A DNA stretch of 9,792 bases from Bordetella parapertussis (GTDB lineage Bacteria > Pseudomonadota > Gammaproteobacteria > Burkholderiales > Burkholderiaceae_D). Positions 1-4,858 of this stretch are shown piece after piece (the stretch's first letter is position 1; the number at the start of each line of letters is the position of its first letter). The notes below the pieces were generated by a model. It was not told the DNA's origin and did no database searches. It was given only the letters and a program-made list of their open reading frames with translations. Made by a program: the position numbers and the translations under genes. The stretch spans positions 1 to 9,792 of the forward strand of contig CAMCXB010000079.1 of NCBI GenBank assembly GCA_945883145.1, in the 5' to 3' direction.

Positions 1-204
1 AAGTGCACGAGAAGATAATAATTGTAGAACCGGTAGCGTAAAGCCTGCTGTTTTACCGGTGCCTGTTTGTGCACCAGCTAATAGGTCGCCACCTTTTAAT
101 ACAGTTGGTATAGCCTGTATTTGTATAGGAGTGGGAATGGTGTAACCGTGCTCGCTAACAGCGCGCACAATCGGTTCGGACAAGCCGAGTTCAGCAAACG
201 ACAT
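1..204 (-). CDS. rhlE: RhlE-type DEAD-box ATP-dependent RNA helicase, N-terminal fragment
   Basis: Reading the minus strand from the ATG at 204 gives 68 codons without a stop, running off the left edge. The product starts MSFAELGLSEPIVRAVSEHG. It carries an aromatic residue (F3) and the Q motif (PTPIQ, residues 24-28) that recognise adenine, then helicase motif I / Walker A, AQTGTGKT at residues 45-52. This order and spacing are diagnostic of DEAD-box RNA helicases, cytoplasmic enzymes that use ATP to unwind short RNA duplexes in ribosome assembly and RNA decay. The short N-terminus and the MSF...LGL opening resemble RhlE rather than DbpA, SrmB or DeaD. Motifs II-VI lie outside the window, so the subfamily is a best guess. 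Shine-Dalgarno pairing is weak, and suhB lies 176 bp upstream in the same direction. Confidence 0.85.
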   Translation of the reverse strand, partial: MSFAELGLSEPIVRAVSEHGYTIPTPIQIQAIPTVLKGGDLLAGAQTGTGKTAGFTLPVLQLLSSRAL

Positions 205-283
205 GATTGGATTTCCAGTTGCAACCTGCCGCAATGTTAGGGCGCCAGTCACAGGTCGCAGGATGAGGTGAGAAGAGAGTTCG

Positions 284-309
284 TGACAGGAAGACTGGAG
301 AGCCTGTCA
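284..309 (-). other. Stem-loop in the rhlE leader
   Basis: TGACAGG (284-290) and CCTGTCA (303-309) form a perfect 7-bp stem with a 12-nt loop. On the minus strand this falls at the very start of the predicted rhlE transcript. The loop contains a 6-mer (293-298) complementary to 245-250 further down the leader, so a pseudoknot is possible. No T-run follows, so it does not look like a terminator. Its function is unknown. Confidence 0.35.
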
Positions 310-320
310 TGGGAGGCCGC

Positions 321-326
321 AGTATA
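321..326 (-). promoter_or_regulatory. Candidate extended -10 promoter element for rhlE
   Basis: The minus strand reads TGTTATACT, an extended -10 (TGnTATAmT-like), with hexamer TATACT at 326-321. No good -35 is visible at 17 bp, as expected for an extended -10 promoter. Transcription would start near 314 and give rhlE a leader of about 110 nt. The site lies in the suhB-rhlE gap, so rhlE could be transcribed independently of suhB. This is an inference from sequence only. Confidence 0.4.
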
Positions 327-380
327 ACAGCGCTACTGAGATTAGGTGATGCCTTAATGTTTGTTTTGATTAAATGAAGA

Positions 381-1175
381 TTAACGCGCAAAAGGACTCA
401 ATACATTAATCATTTGGCTGAATATTTTTGGTGAAGCAGCAATCACATCACCGTGATAGAGGTAATCCGCATCACCACTAAAGTTACCTACAATGCCGCC
501 TGCTTCTGTGATCAACAGAGAGCCTGCTGCCATGTCCCAAGGCTTGAGTTTTTTTTCAAAAAATCCATCTAATCGACCTGCTGCGACATAAGCTAAATCC
601 AGTGATGCAGCTCCTGGTCTTCTGAGTCCTGCTGATTTCTCAGTCATGACTTTAAACATTTTTAGGTATTCTTCCAGCGCACTTAAGTCACTATAAGGAA
701 AGCCTGTGCCGATTAAGGCATCACTTAATTTATCGCGCTTAGCAACACGAAGTCGTTTGTCGTTTAAATAAGCGCCTGCGCCTTTACTCGCTGTAAAAAG
801 TTCATTGCGAGTGGGATCGAACACGACTGCTTGTGTGATTTGGCCGCGATATTGCAAACCGATTGATACTGCGTATTGAGGAAAGCCGTGTATGAAGTTG
901 GTGGTGCCATCGATAGGATCAATAATCCAGACATGTTCATTGTCATCATGCAGATTAGATGAAGCACCAGATTCTTCAGCGAGAATCGCATGATCTGGAT
1001 AGGCTTGCTTTAATACATCGATGATGGCGCGTTCCGCTGCCTGATCGACTTCAGTAACGAAATCATTATGATGCTTTTGAGTGACCTTGATCTGGTCCAC
1101 ATCAAATGACGCACGATTAATGATAGTAGCGGCACGTCGCGCGGCCTTCACCGCAGTGTTGAGCATGGGATGCAT
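381..1175 (-). CDS. suhB: Inositol-1-monophosphatase family protein SuhB
   Basis: The 264-residue product matches the usual length (E. coli SuhB is 267) and opens MHPMLN like the E. coli protein. It belongs to the Mg2+-dependent, Li+-sensitive phosphatases that hydrolyse myo-inositol 1-phosphate. The metal-binding residues are all present: E67 in AEESG, D86/D89 in the signature DPIDGTTNF (86-94), and D214 in KPWDMAAG (211-218). In E. coli SuhB also binds RNA polymerase and NusA and promotes rRNA antitermination and ribosome maturation. That role is known from the family and cannot be read from this sequence. The start is supported by the conserved N-terminus and GGAA five bases upstream. It is divergent from trmJ, an arrangement also seen in E. 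coli. A 9-bp inverted repeat lies 19-39 bp upstream of its start codon. Confidence 0.95.
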   Translation of the reverse strand: MHPMLNTAVKAARRAATIINRASFDVDQIKVTQKHHNDFVTEVDQAAERAIIDVLKQAYPDHAILAEESGASSNLHDDNEHVWIIDPIDGTTNFIHGFPQYAVSIGLQYRGQITQAVVFDPTRNELFTASKGAGAYLNDKRLRVAKRDKLSDALIGTGFPYSDLSALEEYLKMFKVMTEKSAGLRRPGAASLDLAYVAAGRLDGFFEKKLKPWDMAAGSLLITEAGGIVGNFSGDADYLYHGDVIAASPKIFSQMINVLSPFAR

Positions 1176-1193
1176 AGCGATTCCGTTAAAATT

Positions 1194-1214
1194 GTTTAGC
1201 TTAATAAGCTAAAC
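1194..1214. repeat. Perfect 9-bp inverted repeat upstream of suhB
   Basis: GTTTAGCTT (1194-1202) and AAGCTAAAC (1206-1214) are perfect inverted copies around a 3-bp centre. The element is 19 bp from the suhB start codon. It could be an operator half-site pair or a hairpin in the suhB 5' leader. On the suhB strand the stem is followed by only a short run of four Ts (AATTTT), so a terminator or attenuator is weakly supported at best. Confidence 0.5.
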
Positions 1215-1395
1215 GAAACATGGGATTAATGAGCGTTGCACGGCAATTAAGCTGCGCGATGGCCGTATTCTAATGGAAGCTGTGCTTAGTTACGCAAAGA
1301 GTTATATGCTTGCCCAATATTTTATTCGCCGTGCGCTTTGTTTACACTAGCGAATCGGTTCACACTCAGTCACTTACACGCAATTTTTACCCTCT

Positions 1396-2163
1396 ATGCA
1401 CAGTCAATCCGTTAACTTCTTTGATCGCGTGCGTTTCGTATTGGTAGAAACTAGTCGTCCCGGCAATATCGGTGCTACAGCGCGTGCTATGAAAACCATG
1501 GGTTTTCATGACTTGGTATTGGTCAAGCCGCGCTATGAGCATGTGTTAATGCATGAAGAAGCAGTGGCTTTTGCTAGTGGAGCACAAGATGTATTGCAAC
1601 AAGCACGTGTTGTGAATAGTCTTGATGAAGCGATTGCCGATTGCAATGTGGTAGCAGGATTAAGTGCGCGTTTGCGTGAATTTTCACCACCGCTAAAGCA
1701 GCCACGTGAGTTTGCAGCCTCGATTGCTGCTTCGATTGCAGTCGAGCCAACACTACAAACAGCCTTAGTATTTGGTAATGAGCGCTTTGGTTTATCTAAT
1801 GAACAGGTTGAGCGATGTAATGTATTACTGCATGTGCCAACGAATCCTGATTACTCTTCCTTGAATCTCGCGCAAGCAGTACAAATCATGGCTTATGAAT
1901 GCAGAATGGCGACTGTCAGTTCAACACATATGCCTAGCGGCATAGGCTTTCAGGGCGAGCTTGCAAAGGCGGAGCAGATTGAGGGGTTGTTTATGCATCT
2001 AGAGCAAGCGTTAATTGACATCGCTTTTTTAGATCCTGCTCATCCTAAAAAATTAATGTCACGGCTAAGAAGATTATTTTCACGCGCTACATTAGAGACA
2101 GAAGAAGTGAATATATTGCGTGGCATTGCGCATCATATTCAACAGAAAAATAATCAAAAATAA
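1396..2163 (+). CDS. trmJ: tRNA (cytidine/uridine-32-2'-O)-methyltransferase TrmJ
   Basis: This 255-residue SPOUT-superfamily methyltransferase transfers a methyl group from S-adenosylmethionine to the 2'-OH of nucleotide 32 in the anticodon loop of certain tRNAs. The N-terminal strand RFVLVETSRPGNIGATARAM (residues 13-32) is the TrmH/TrmJ motif 1. The knotted SAM-binding part holds VFGNERFGLS (125-134) and PTNPDYSSLNLAQAV (148-162), with the conserved S-x-N-x-A-x-A pattern of motif 3. The C-terminal third (about 185-250) is the helical extension typical of TrmJ. The start follows from the family alignment: there is no Shine-Dalgarno sequence before the ATG (upstream TTTTTACCCTCT). suhB lies divergently upstream. 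In many relatives cysE follows trmJ; here lexA follows in the opposite direction. A weak -10 (TACACT, 1343-1348) is the only promoter hint. Confidence 0.93.
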   Translation: MHSQSVNFFDRVRFVLVETSRPGNIGATARAMKTMGFHDLVLVKPRYEHVLMHEEAVAFASGAQDVLQQARVVNSLDEAIADCNVVAGLSARLREFSPPLKQPREFAASIAASIAVEPTLQTALVFGNERFGLSNEQVERCNVLLHVPTNPDYSSLNLAQAVQIMAYECRMATVSSTHMPSGIGFQGELAKAEQIEGLFMHLEQALIDIAFLDPAHPKKLMSRLRRLFSRATLETEEVNILRGIAHHIQQKNNQK

Positions 2164-2294
2164 ATAGGCGAGTAAGGTACAAACTCAACCTATGAAGCAG
2201 TAGGGCGATTGATCAAAAAAACACAAAAAAGCACAGGTAGAGCCAAAAAACGCAATTCGCCTTTCGTTTTGCAAGGCACATCAGCGTTGCATCC

Positions 2295-2315
2295 TTAGTC
2301 TTAGAATTAGCCTTA
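2295..2315 (-). other. Four in-frame TAA codons in a 6-bp repeat at the lexA stop
   Basis: On the lexA strand the stop codon (2315-2313) is followed in frame by TAA at 2309-2307, 2303-2301 and 2297-2295, each separated by one sense codon. The underlying DNA is four 6-bp units ending in TTAG on the plus strand (2293-2316). The extra codons would act as backup stops after readthrough, or the repeat may be a chance microsatellite. Confidence 0.6.
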
Positions 2316-2978
2316 GCCCCAAGCGCGTAGCAATCCCACTGCTAAACCTTCCAACGCAAATTCATGCTGACCTGGTTCAACTCTGATGGTTTTAAATTCC
2401 GGATTTTCTGGCAATAGTTCAATTGCATTTCCTGCGCGTCGAAAACGCTTAACGGTAACCTCATCATCCAATCGCGCTACGACGATTTGCCCATCTTTGG
2501 CGGAGTCGGCTTTTTTCACAGCCAGTAAATCACCATCCAAAATGCCTGCATCACGCATCGACATTCCTCTGACTTTAAGCAGATAGTCGGGTTTAGCGCT
2601 GAATAGAGAAGGGTCGACCTGATAATTTGCTGAAATATGTTCTTCGGCAAGAATCGGAGAACCAGCAGCCACTCTTCCGATTAAAGGCAGGGAAAACTGC
2701 ATTAATTCGGGATGAGGCAACATCATTTGTGAGGGTGCAAACCGCTTGCGTATGCCATCTTCCGGTCTGTCTAGCAGCCGTATGCCACGTGAAGTGCCTG
2801 GTGAAATCTCAATTGCACCCTTACGAGCAAGGGCTTGCAAATGTTCTTCGGCTGCATTCGCAGAGCGGAAACCTAACTCCTGAGCGATTTCCGCTCTAGT
2901 TGGAGGAAATCCGGTGTTGTTGATAGCGTCACGGATGAGGGCGAGGATTTGCTCCTGACGTGCGGTCAACTTAATCAT
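2313..2978 (-). CDS. lexA: LexA SOS-response repressor
   Basis: This is the 221-residue transcriptional repressor of the SOS regulon. When RecA filaments form on damaged DNA, LexA cleaves itself and derepresses repair genes. The winged-helix DNA-binding domain spans about residues 1-70 (MIKLTARQEQILALI, then PPTRAEIAQELGF). The S24-type peptidase domain spans about 95-221. The cleavage bond is A105-G106 in GRVAAG, the nucleophile is S140 in RGMSMRD and the general base is K177 in EVTVKRF. Each sits exactly 21 positions beyond its E. coli counterpart, reflecting a longer inter-domain linker. I chose the ATG at 2978 because MIKLT matches the family start and AAGGAG sits 6 bases before it. A longer in-frame reading from 3059 would place the two operators inside the coding sequence. 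The two SOS boxes indicate autorepression. It is divergent from rpsF and convergent with trmJ. Confidence 0.97.
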   Translation of the reverse strand: MIKLTARQEQILALIRDAINNTGFPPTRAEIAQELGFRSANAAEEHLQALARKGAIEISPGTSRGIRLLDRPEDGIRKRFAPSQMMLPHPELMQFSLPLIGRVAAGSPILAEEHISANYQVDPSLFSAKPDYLLKVRGMSMRDAGILDGDLLAVKKADSAKDGQIVVARLDDEVTVKRFRRAGNAIELLPENPEFKTIRVEPGQHEFALEGLAVGLLRAWG

Positions 2979-3005
2979 GAATGGCTCCTTGGGCAGGTGG
3001 CTTAA

Positions 3006-3021
3006 CTGTTTATATAAACAG
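3006..3021 (-). promoter_or_regulatory. SOS box 1 (LexA operator)
   Basis: CTGTTTATATAAACAG is a perfect 16-bp palindrome matching the LexA consensus CTGT-N8-ACAG with an AT-rich centre. It ends 27 bp upstream of the lexA start codon and would overlap the lexA promoter or early transcript, so LexA bound here should repress its own gene. Confidence 0.95.
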
Positions 3022-3022
3022 C

Positions 3023-3038
3023 CTGTATTTTTGTACAG
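3023..3038 (-). promoter_or_regulatory. SOS box 2 (LexA operator)
   Basis: CTGTATTTTTGTACAG matches CTGT-N8-ACAG, with both conserved half-sites intact and an asymmetric centre. It is separated from box 1 by one base pair, so the centres are 17 bp apart. A possible lexA promoter with TTGCTT (3059-3054) and TACAAA (3035-3030, 18-bp spacing) would place the -10 inside this box, but the hexamers are weak matches. Confidence 0.9.
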
Positions 3039-3106
3039 CTTTGTATAAAAAGCAAGCAAATTGTTATTCTTTTTTATTGAGTTCGCGCGATAACTCTCTG
3101 AGTTGA

Positions 3107-3135
3107 TTGAGTTTCTGAGTATTTCCCCGTATCAT
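3107..3135 (+). promoter_or_regulatory. Candidate sigma-70 promoter of the rpsF operon
   Basis: TTGAGT (3107-3112) and TATCAT (3130-3135) are separated by 17 bp, the optimal spacing, and followed by a GC-rich discriminator (GTCGGG). Such discriminators are common at ribosomal-protein promoters under stringent control. Transcription would start near 3142, giving a leader of about 67 nt that contains the S6:S18-like hairpin. The promoter lies about 70 bp from the nearer SOS box, so direct LexA control of rpsF is unlikely. Confidence 0.5.
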
Positions 3136-3151
3136 GTCGGGTTTTCCTCTT

Positions 3152-3179
3152 CCCACACTCGTCATGACGCCGAGGTGGG
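3152..3179 (+). promoter_or_regulatory. S6:S18-binding leader motif (bulged CCG hairpin) for autoregulation
   Basis: In the rpsF leader, CCCAC plus CT (3152-3156 and 3158-3159) pairs with AG plus GTGGG (3173-3174 and 3175-3179), with A3157 unpaired. An upper hairpin is formed by the palindrome CGTCATGACG (3160-3169). The three bases CCG (3170-3172) are left bulged between the two helices on the 3' side. This is the described architecture of the S6:S18 complex-binding motif of rpsF leaders: a CCG in a bulge flanked by a stem and a hairpin, mimicking the 16S rRNA site. It ends 18 bases before the Shine-Dalgarno sequence. Both ligands, S6 and S18, are encoded downstream. A competing fold pairs CTCG (3158-3161) with CGAG (3171-3174) and hides the CCG. 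The motif match is seen in the sequence; regulation is inferred. Confidence 0.72.
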
Positions 3180-3208
3180 CGATTATCAATCCGACCTAAG
3201 GAGAAATG

Positions 3209-3577
3209 ATGCGTCACTATGAAATAGTATTTATTGTTCACCCCGATCAAAGCGAGCAAGTCCCAGCAATGATCGAACGCTACAAGGGCATCGTCGCTAA
3301 TCGCGGCGGTAAAGTGCACCGCGTAGAAGACTGGGGCCGTCGTCAACTGGCCTACATGATCCAGAAATTAGCTAAAGCGCATTATGTTTGTTTAAACATT
3401 GAGTGCGATGCAGAGACTCTGGAAGAAATCGAAACCGGTTTTAAATTCAATGATGCTGTGTTGCGTCACCTGACTGTACGTATGAAGCGTGCAGAAACTG
3501 CACCGTCTCCTATCATGAAGAGTGTGAGCAAGGAAGATGCAGCTAAAGCACAGCGTACTGAGGCACCGGCCGCCTAA
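3209..3577 (+). CDS. rpsF: 30S ribosomal protein bS6
   Basis: This is a 122-residue bS6 protein of the small-subunit platform, which binds 16S rRNA as a heterodimer with bS18. The start MRHYEIVFIVHPDQSEQVP and the stretch EDWGRRQLAYMIQKLAKAHY (about residues 41-60) follow the E. coli sequence closely. FKFNDAVLRHLTVR (about 78-91) forms the last conserved strand. The alanine-rich, charged tail after about residue 95 is variable in the family. Two ATG codons are adjacent (3206 and 3209). The second is preferred because the family begins MRHYE and AAGGAG (3198-3203) is then 5 bases away instead of 2. It is first in the rpsF-priB-rpsR-rplI operon, behind a leader with an S6:S18-like motif. Confidence 0.97.
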   Translation: MRHYEIVFIVHPDQSEQVPAMIERYKGIVANRGGKVHRVEDWGRRQLAYMIQKLAKAHYVCLNIECDAETLEEIETGFKFNDAVLRHLTVRMKRAETAPSPIMKSVSKEDAAKAQRTEAPAA

Positions 3578-3584
3578 TTGGCGG
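3570..3584 (+). other. Small GC hairpin across the rpsF stop and priB initiation region
   Basis: CCGCC (3570-3574) pairs with GGCGG (3580-3584) around the 5-nt loop TAATT, which contains the rpsF stop codon. The 3' arm overlaps the GGCGGA that may serve as the Shine-Dalgarno sequence of priB. Ribosomes finishing rpsF would melt it, so translational coupling is a reasonable inference. It is short and could be chance. Confidence 0.4.
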
Positions 3585-3592
3585 AATTGTCT

Positions 3593-3901
3593 TTGACCAG
3601 AGAGGAAGAAAACAGATTTCAGTGTGTGGCAAGTCTGGCTCAACGAGAAATAATGCGTTATAGCCCGGCAGGTATCCCGATCGTGACAGCTACTTTGCTG
3701 CATAGGTCGGAGCAGGTTGAAGCAGGTGGAGTACGTGTAGTAGAGCTGGAAATTTCAGCCCATGCTGCAGGTGATGTAGCTCACAAACTTGAACAAATCT
3801 CGCTAGGTGAAACTTTGAAATTTTCAGGTTTCATGGCCAAAAAAAACCGCAACAGTAAAAGTCTGATTTTTCATCTTCACGATTTCAAATCCATTACTTA
3901 A
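3593..3901 (+). CDS. priB: Primosomal replication protein N, PriB
   Basis: This is a single-domain OB-fold protein that binds single-stranded DNA and links PriA to DnaT/DnaC-type loaders during restart of stalled replication forks. Recognition rests on position between rpsF and rpsR, on length, and on the PriB-like pattern RYSPAGIPIVTATLLHRSE followed by ...FSGFMAKKNRNSKSLIFHL near the C-terminus, which carries the basic ssDNA-binding surface. No ATG or GTG start fits. The first in-frame ATG is inside the conserved domain. TTG at 3593 gives 102 residues, the usual family size, with GGCGGA 7 bases upstream. TTG at 3578, directly after the rpsF stop, would add five residues but has no good ribosome site. 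Expression is probably coupled to rpsF translation. Confidence 0.88.
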   Translation: MTREEENRFQCVASLAQREIMRYSPAGIPIVTATLLHRSEQVEAGGVRVVELEISAHAAGDVAHKLEQISLGETLKFSGFMAKKNRNSKSLIFHLHDFKSIT

Positions 3902-3919
3902 CAGATTCAGGAGCCACAA

Positions 3920-4204
3920 ATGGCATTCGGAAAAAAATTCGATAAAAGCAAGTTGAAAGAAAAACGTAAACAACAGAACCCACTGTTTAAACGTAAGAAG
4001 TTTTGCCGCTTCACAGTCGCTAACGTAGAGCAAGTTGACTACAAAGATGTCGATACGCTGAAAGATTTCGTTCAAGAGAATGGCAAGATCATGCCTGCTC
4101 GTTTGACTGGCACACGTGCGCATTATCAGCGTCAAGTGGACACCGCTATCAAGCGTGCCCGTTATCTCGCTTTGCTGCCTTACACCGATTTGCATAACGC
4201 TTAA
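3920..4204 (+). CDS. rpsR: 30S ribosomal protein bS18
   Basis: This 94-residue bS18 is the partner of bS6 on the 30S platform and the likely RNA-reading partner in S6:S18 autoregulation. The conserved core runs from FKRKKFCRFT (about residues 23-32) through VDYKDVDTLKDFV to ARLTGTRAHYQRQVDTAIKRARYLALLPYTD. The first 22 residues form a lysine-rich extension (MAFGKKFDKSKLKEKRKQQN) absent from the 75-residue E. coli protein but common in betaproteobacteria. AGGAG lies 6 bases before the ATG. The gene begins 18 bp after priB ends, consistent with one operon. Confidence 0.97.
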   Translation: MAFGKKFDKSKLKEKRKQQNPLFKRKKFCRFTVANVEQVDYKDVDTLKDFVQENGKIMPARLTGTRAHYQRQVDTAIKRARYLALLPYTDLHNA

Positions 4205-4239
4205 TCGGTTTTAGGTTCAAGTACATTCTGGAGAATAAA

Positions 4240-4692
4240 ATGCAAGTTATCTTGATGGAAAAAGTAGTAAATTTAGGCAATCTCGGTGAAGTCGTTCGTG
4301 TGAAAGATGGTTATGCACGTAACTTCCTGATCCCTCAGCGTAAAGCGCGTCGTGCTACCGCCACTGCAATCGCAGAGTTTGAAGCAAAGCGTGCTGAGTT
4401 AGAAAAAGCAGCAGCAGCAAAATTAGCTGAAGCACAAGCACTGGGTGAAAAAGTAGCAGCATTAACCGTGCATGTTTCACAAAAATCTGGTGTTGATGGC
4501 CGTTTGTTTGGTTCCGTTACCAATCATGATGTTGCCGAAGCTTTGACTAAACTCGGATGCACAATCGATAAAGCACAAGTACGTATGCCTACAGGTCCTT
4601 TAAAGACCGCTGGTGAATTTGCTTTGTCAGTGTCGTTGCATACAGATGTTGTAGTTGAAGTGAAAGTCATCATTACTGGTGAACATTCTTAA
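4240..4692 (+). CDS. rplI: 50S ribosomal protein bL9
   Basis: This 150-residue bL9 is the elongated two-domain protein at the base of the L1 stalk, which contributes to reading-frame fidelity and limits ribosome stacking. The N-terminal rRNA-binding domain (about 1-50) has the signature MQVILMEKVVNLGNLGEVV and KDGYARNFLIPQRKA. A long alanine/glutamate-rich connecting helix follows (about 45-75). The C-terminal domain includes SGVDGRLFGSVT (about 83-94) and a final VEVKVIITGE strand. TGGAGA sits 5 bases before the ATG, 35 bp after rpsR. It is last in the operon, with a strong terminator starting 33 bp after its stop. Confidence 0.97.
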   Translation: MQVILMEKVVNLGNLGEVVRVKDGYARNFLIPQRKARRATATAIAEFEAKRAELEKAAAAKLAEAQALGEKVAALTVHVSQKSGVDGRLFGSVTNHDVAEALTKLGCTIDKAQVRMPTGPLKTAGEFALSVSLHTDVVVEVKVIITGEHS

Positions 4693-4725
4693 TTCACTGC
4701 CTCCTGCAAGGCTTGAATGATAGGT

Positions 4726-4760
4726 AAAAAAGCTGGGCTAGCCCCAGCTTTTTTGTTTTT
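4726..4760 (+). terminator. Rho-independent terminator of the rpsF-rplI operon
   Basis: AGCTGGG (4731-4737) pairs with CCCAGCT (4743-4749) around a 5-nt loop. The stem is extended by A5 (4726-4730) and T5 (4750-4754), and the T-rich tail runs to 4760. It insulates dnaB from the ribosomal operon. The flanking A and T runs may let it work on both strands, although no minus-strand gene ends here. Confidence 0.93.
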
Positions 4761-4764
4761 GAAA

Positions 4765-4778
4765 GCTTTGCGCAAAGC
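4765..4778. repeat. 14-bp perfect palindrome between rplI and dnaB
   Basis: GCTTTGCGCAAAGC is a perfect palindrome just after the rplI terminator, about 80 bp upstream of dnaB. It could be a dimeric-regulator site or chance. It does not resemble a DnaA box or an SOS box. Confidence 0.35.
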
Positions 4779-4845
4779 CTAGTGATGGATAGATGTTAAG
4801 TCTGAATAGCTATGTTTTATAAGCCGTGATGGTTGGGCTAGCAGG

Positions 4846-4851
4846 TATAAT
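4846..4851 (+). promoter_or_regulatory. Consensus -10 box (TATAAT) abutting dnaB
   Basis: A perfect TATAAT ends 7 bases before the preferred dnaB ATG at 4859. Sigma-70 geometry places the transcription start at about 4858-4859, the start codon itself. No recognisable -35 is present at 16-18 bp, and the extended -10 TG is absent (AGG instead), so promoter activity is uncertain. The operon upstream is closed by a strong terminator, so dnaB needs a promoter in this gap. Confidence 0.5.
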
Positions 4852-4858
4852 TTACGCC

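Noticed and set aside
1320..1348. trmJ promoter TTTTAT-17-TACACT
   Set aside because: The -35 is too poor a match. Only the -10 is reasonable, so it is not listed as a feature.
2164..2312. Terminator between the convergent trmJ and lexA genes
   Set aside because: The gap has several A-runs (T-runs on the lexA strand) and a weak AAAACG/CGTTTT stem, but no stable hairpin directly followed by a T-run. I see nothing else supportable in it.
2386..2899. Open reading frames on the plus strand opposite lexA
   Set aside because: They are antisense shadows of a strongly conserved lexA, with no recognisable protein features.
2979..3059. N-terminal extension of LexA by 27 residues
   Set aside because: It would translate through both SOS boxes, it matches nothing in the LexA family, and the ATG at 2978 has an ideal AAGGAG.
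4735..4842. Direct repeat GGGCTAGC at 4735-4742 and 4835-4842
   Set aside because: An 8-mer recurring once in 100 bp; one copy is part of the terminator stem, so it is probably coincidence.
4826..4858. Longer DnaB start at GTG 4826 or ATG 4829
   Set aside because: The extra residues are not conserved, no ribosome site precedes them, and the consensus TATAAT would fall inside the coding sequence.
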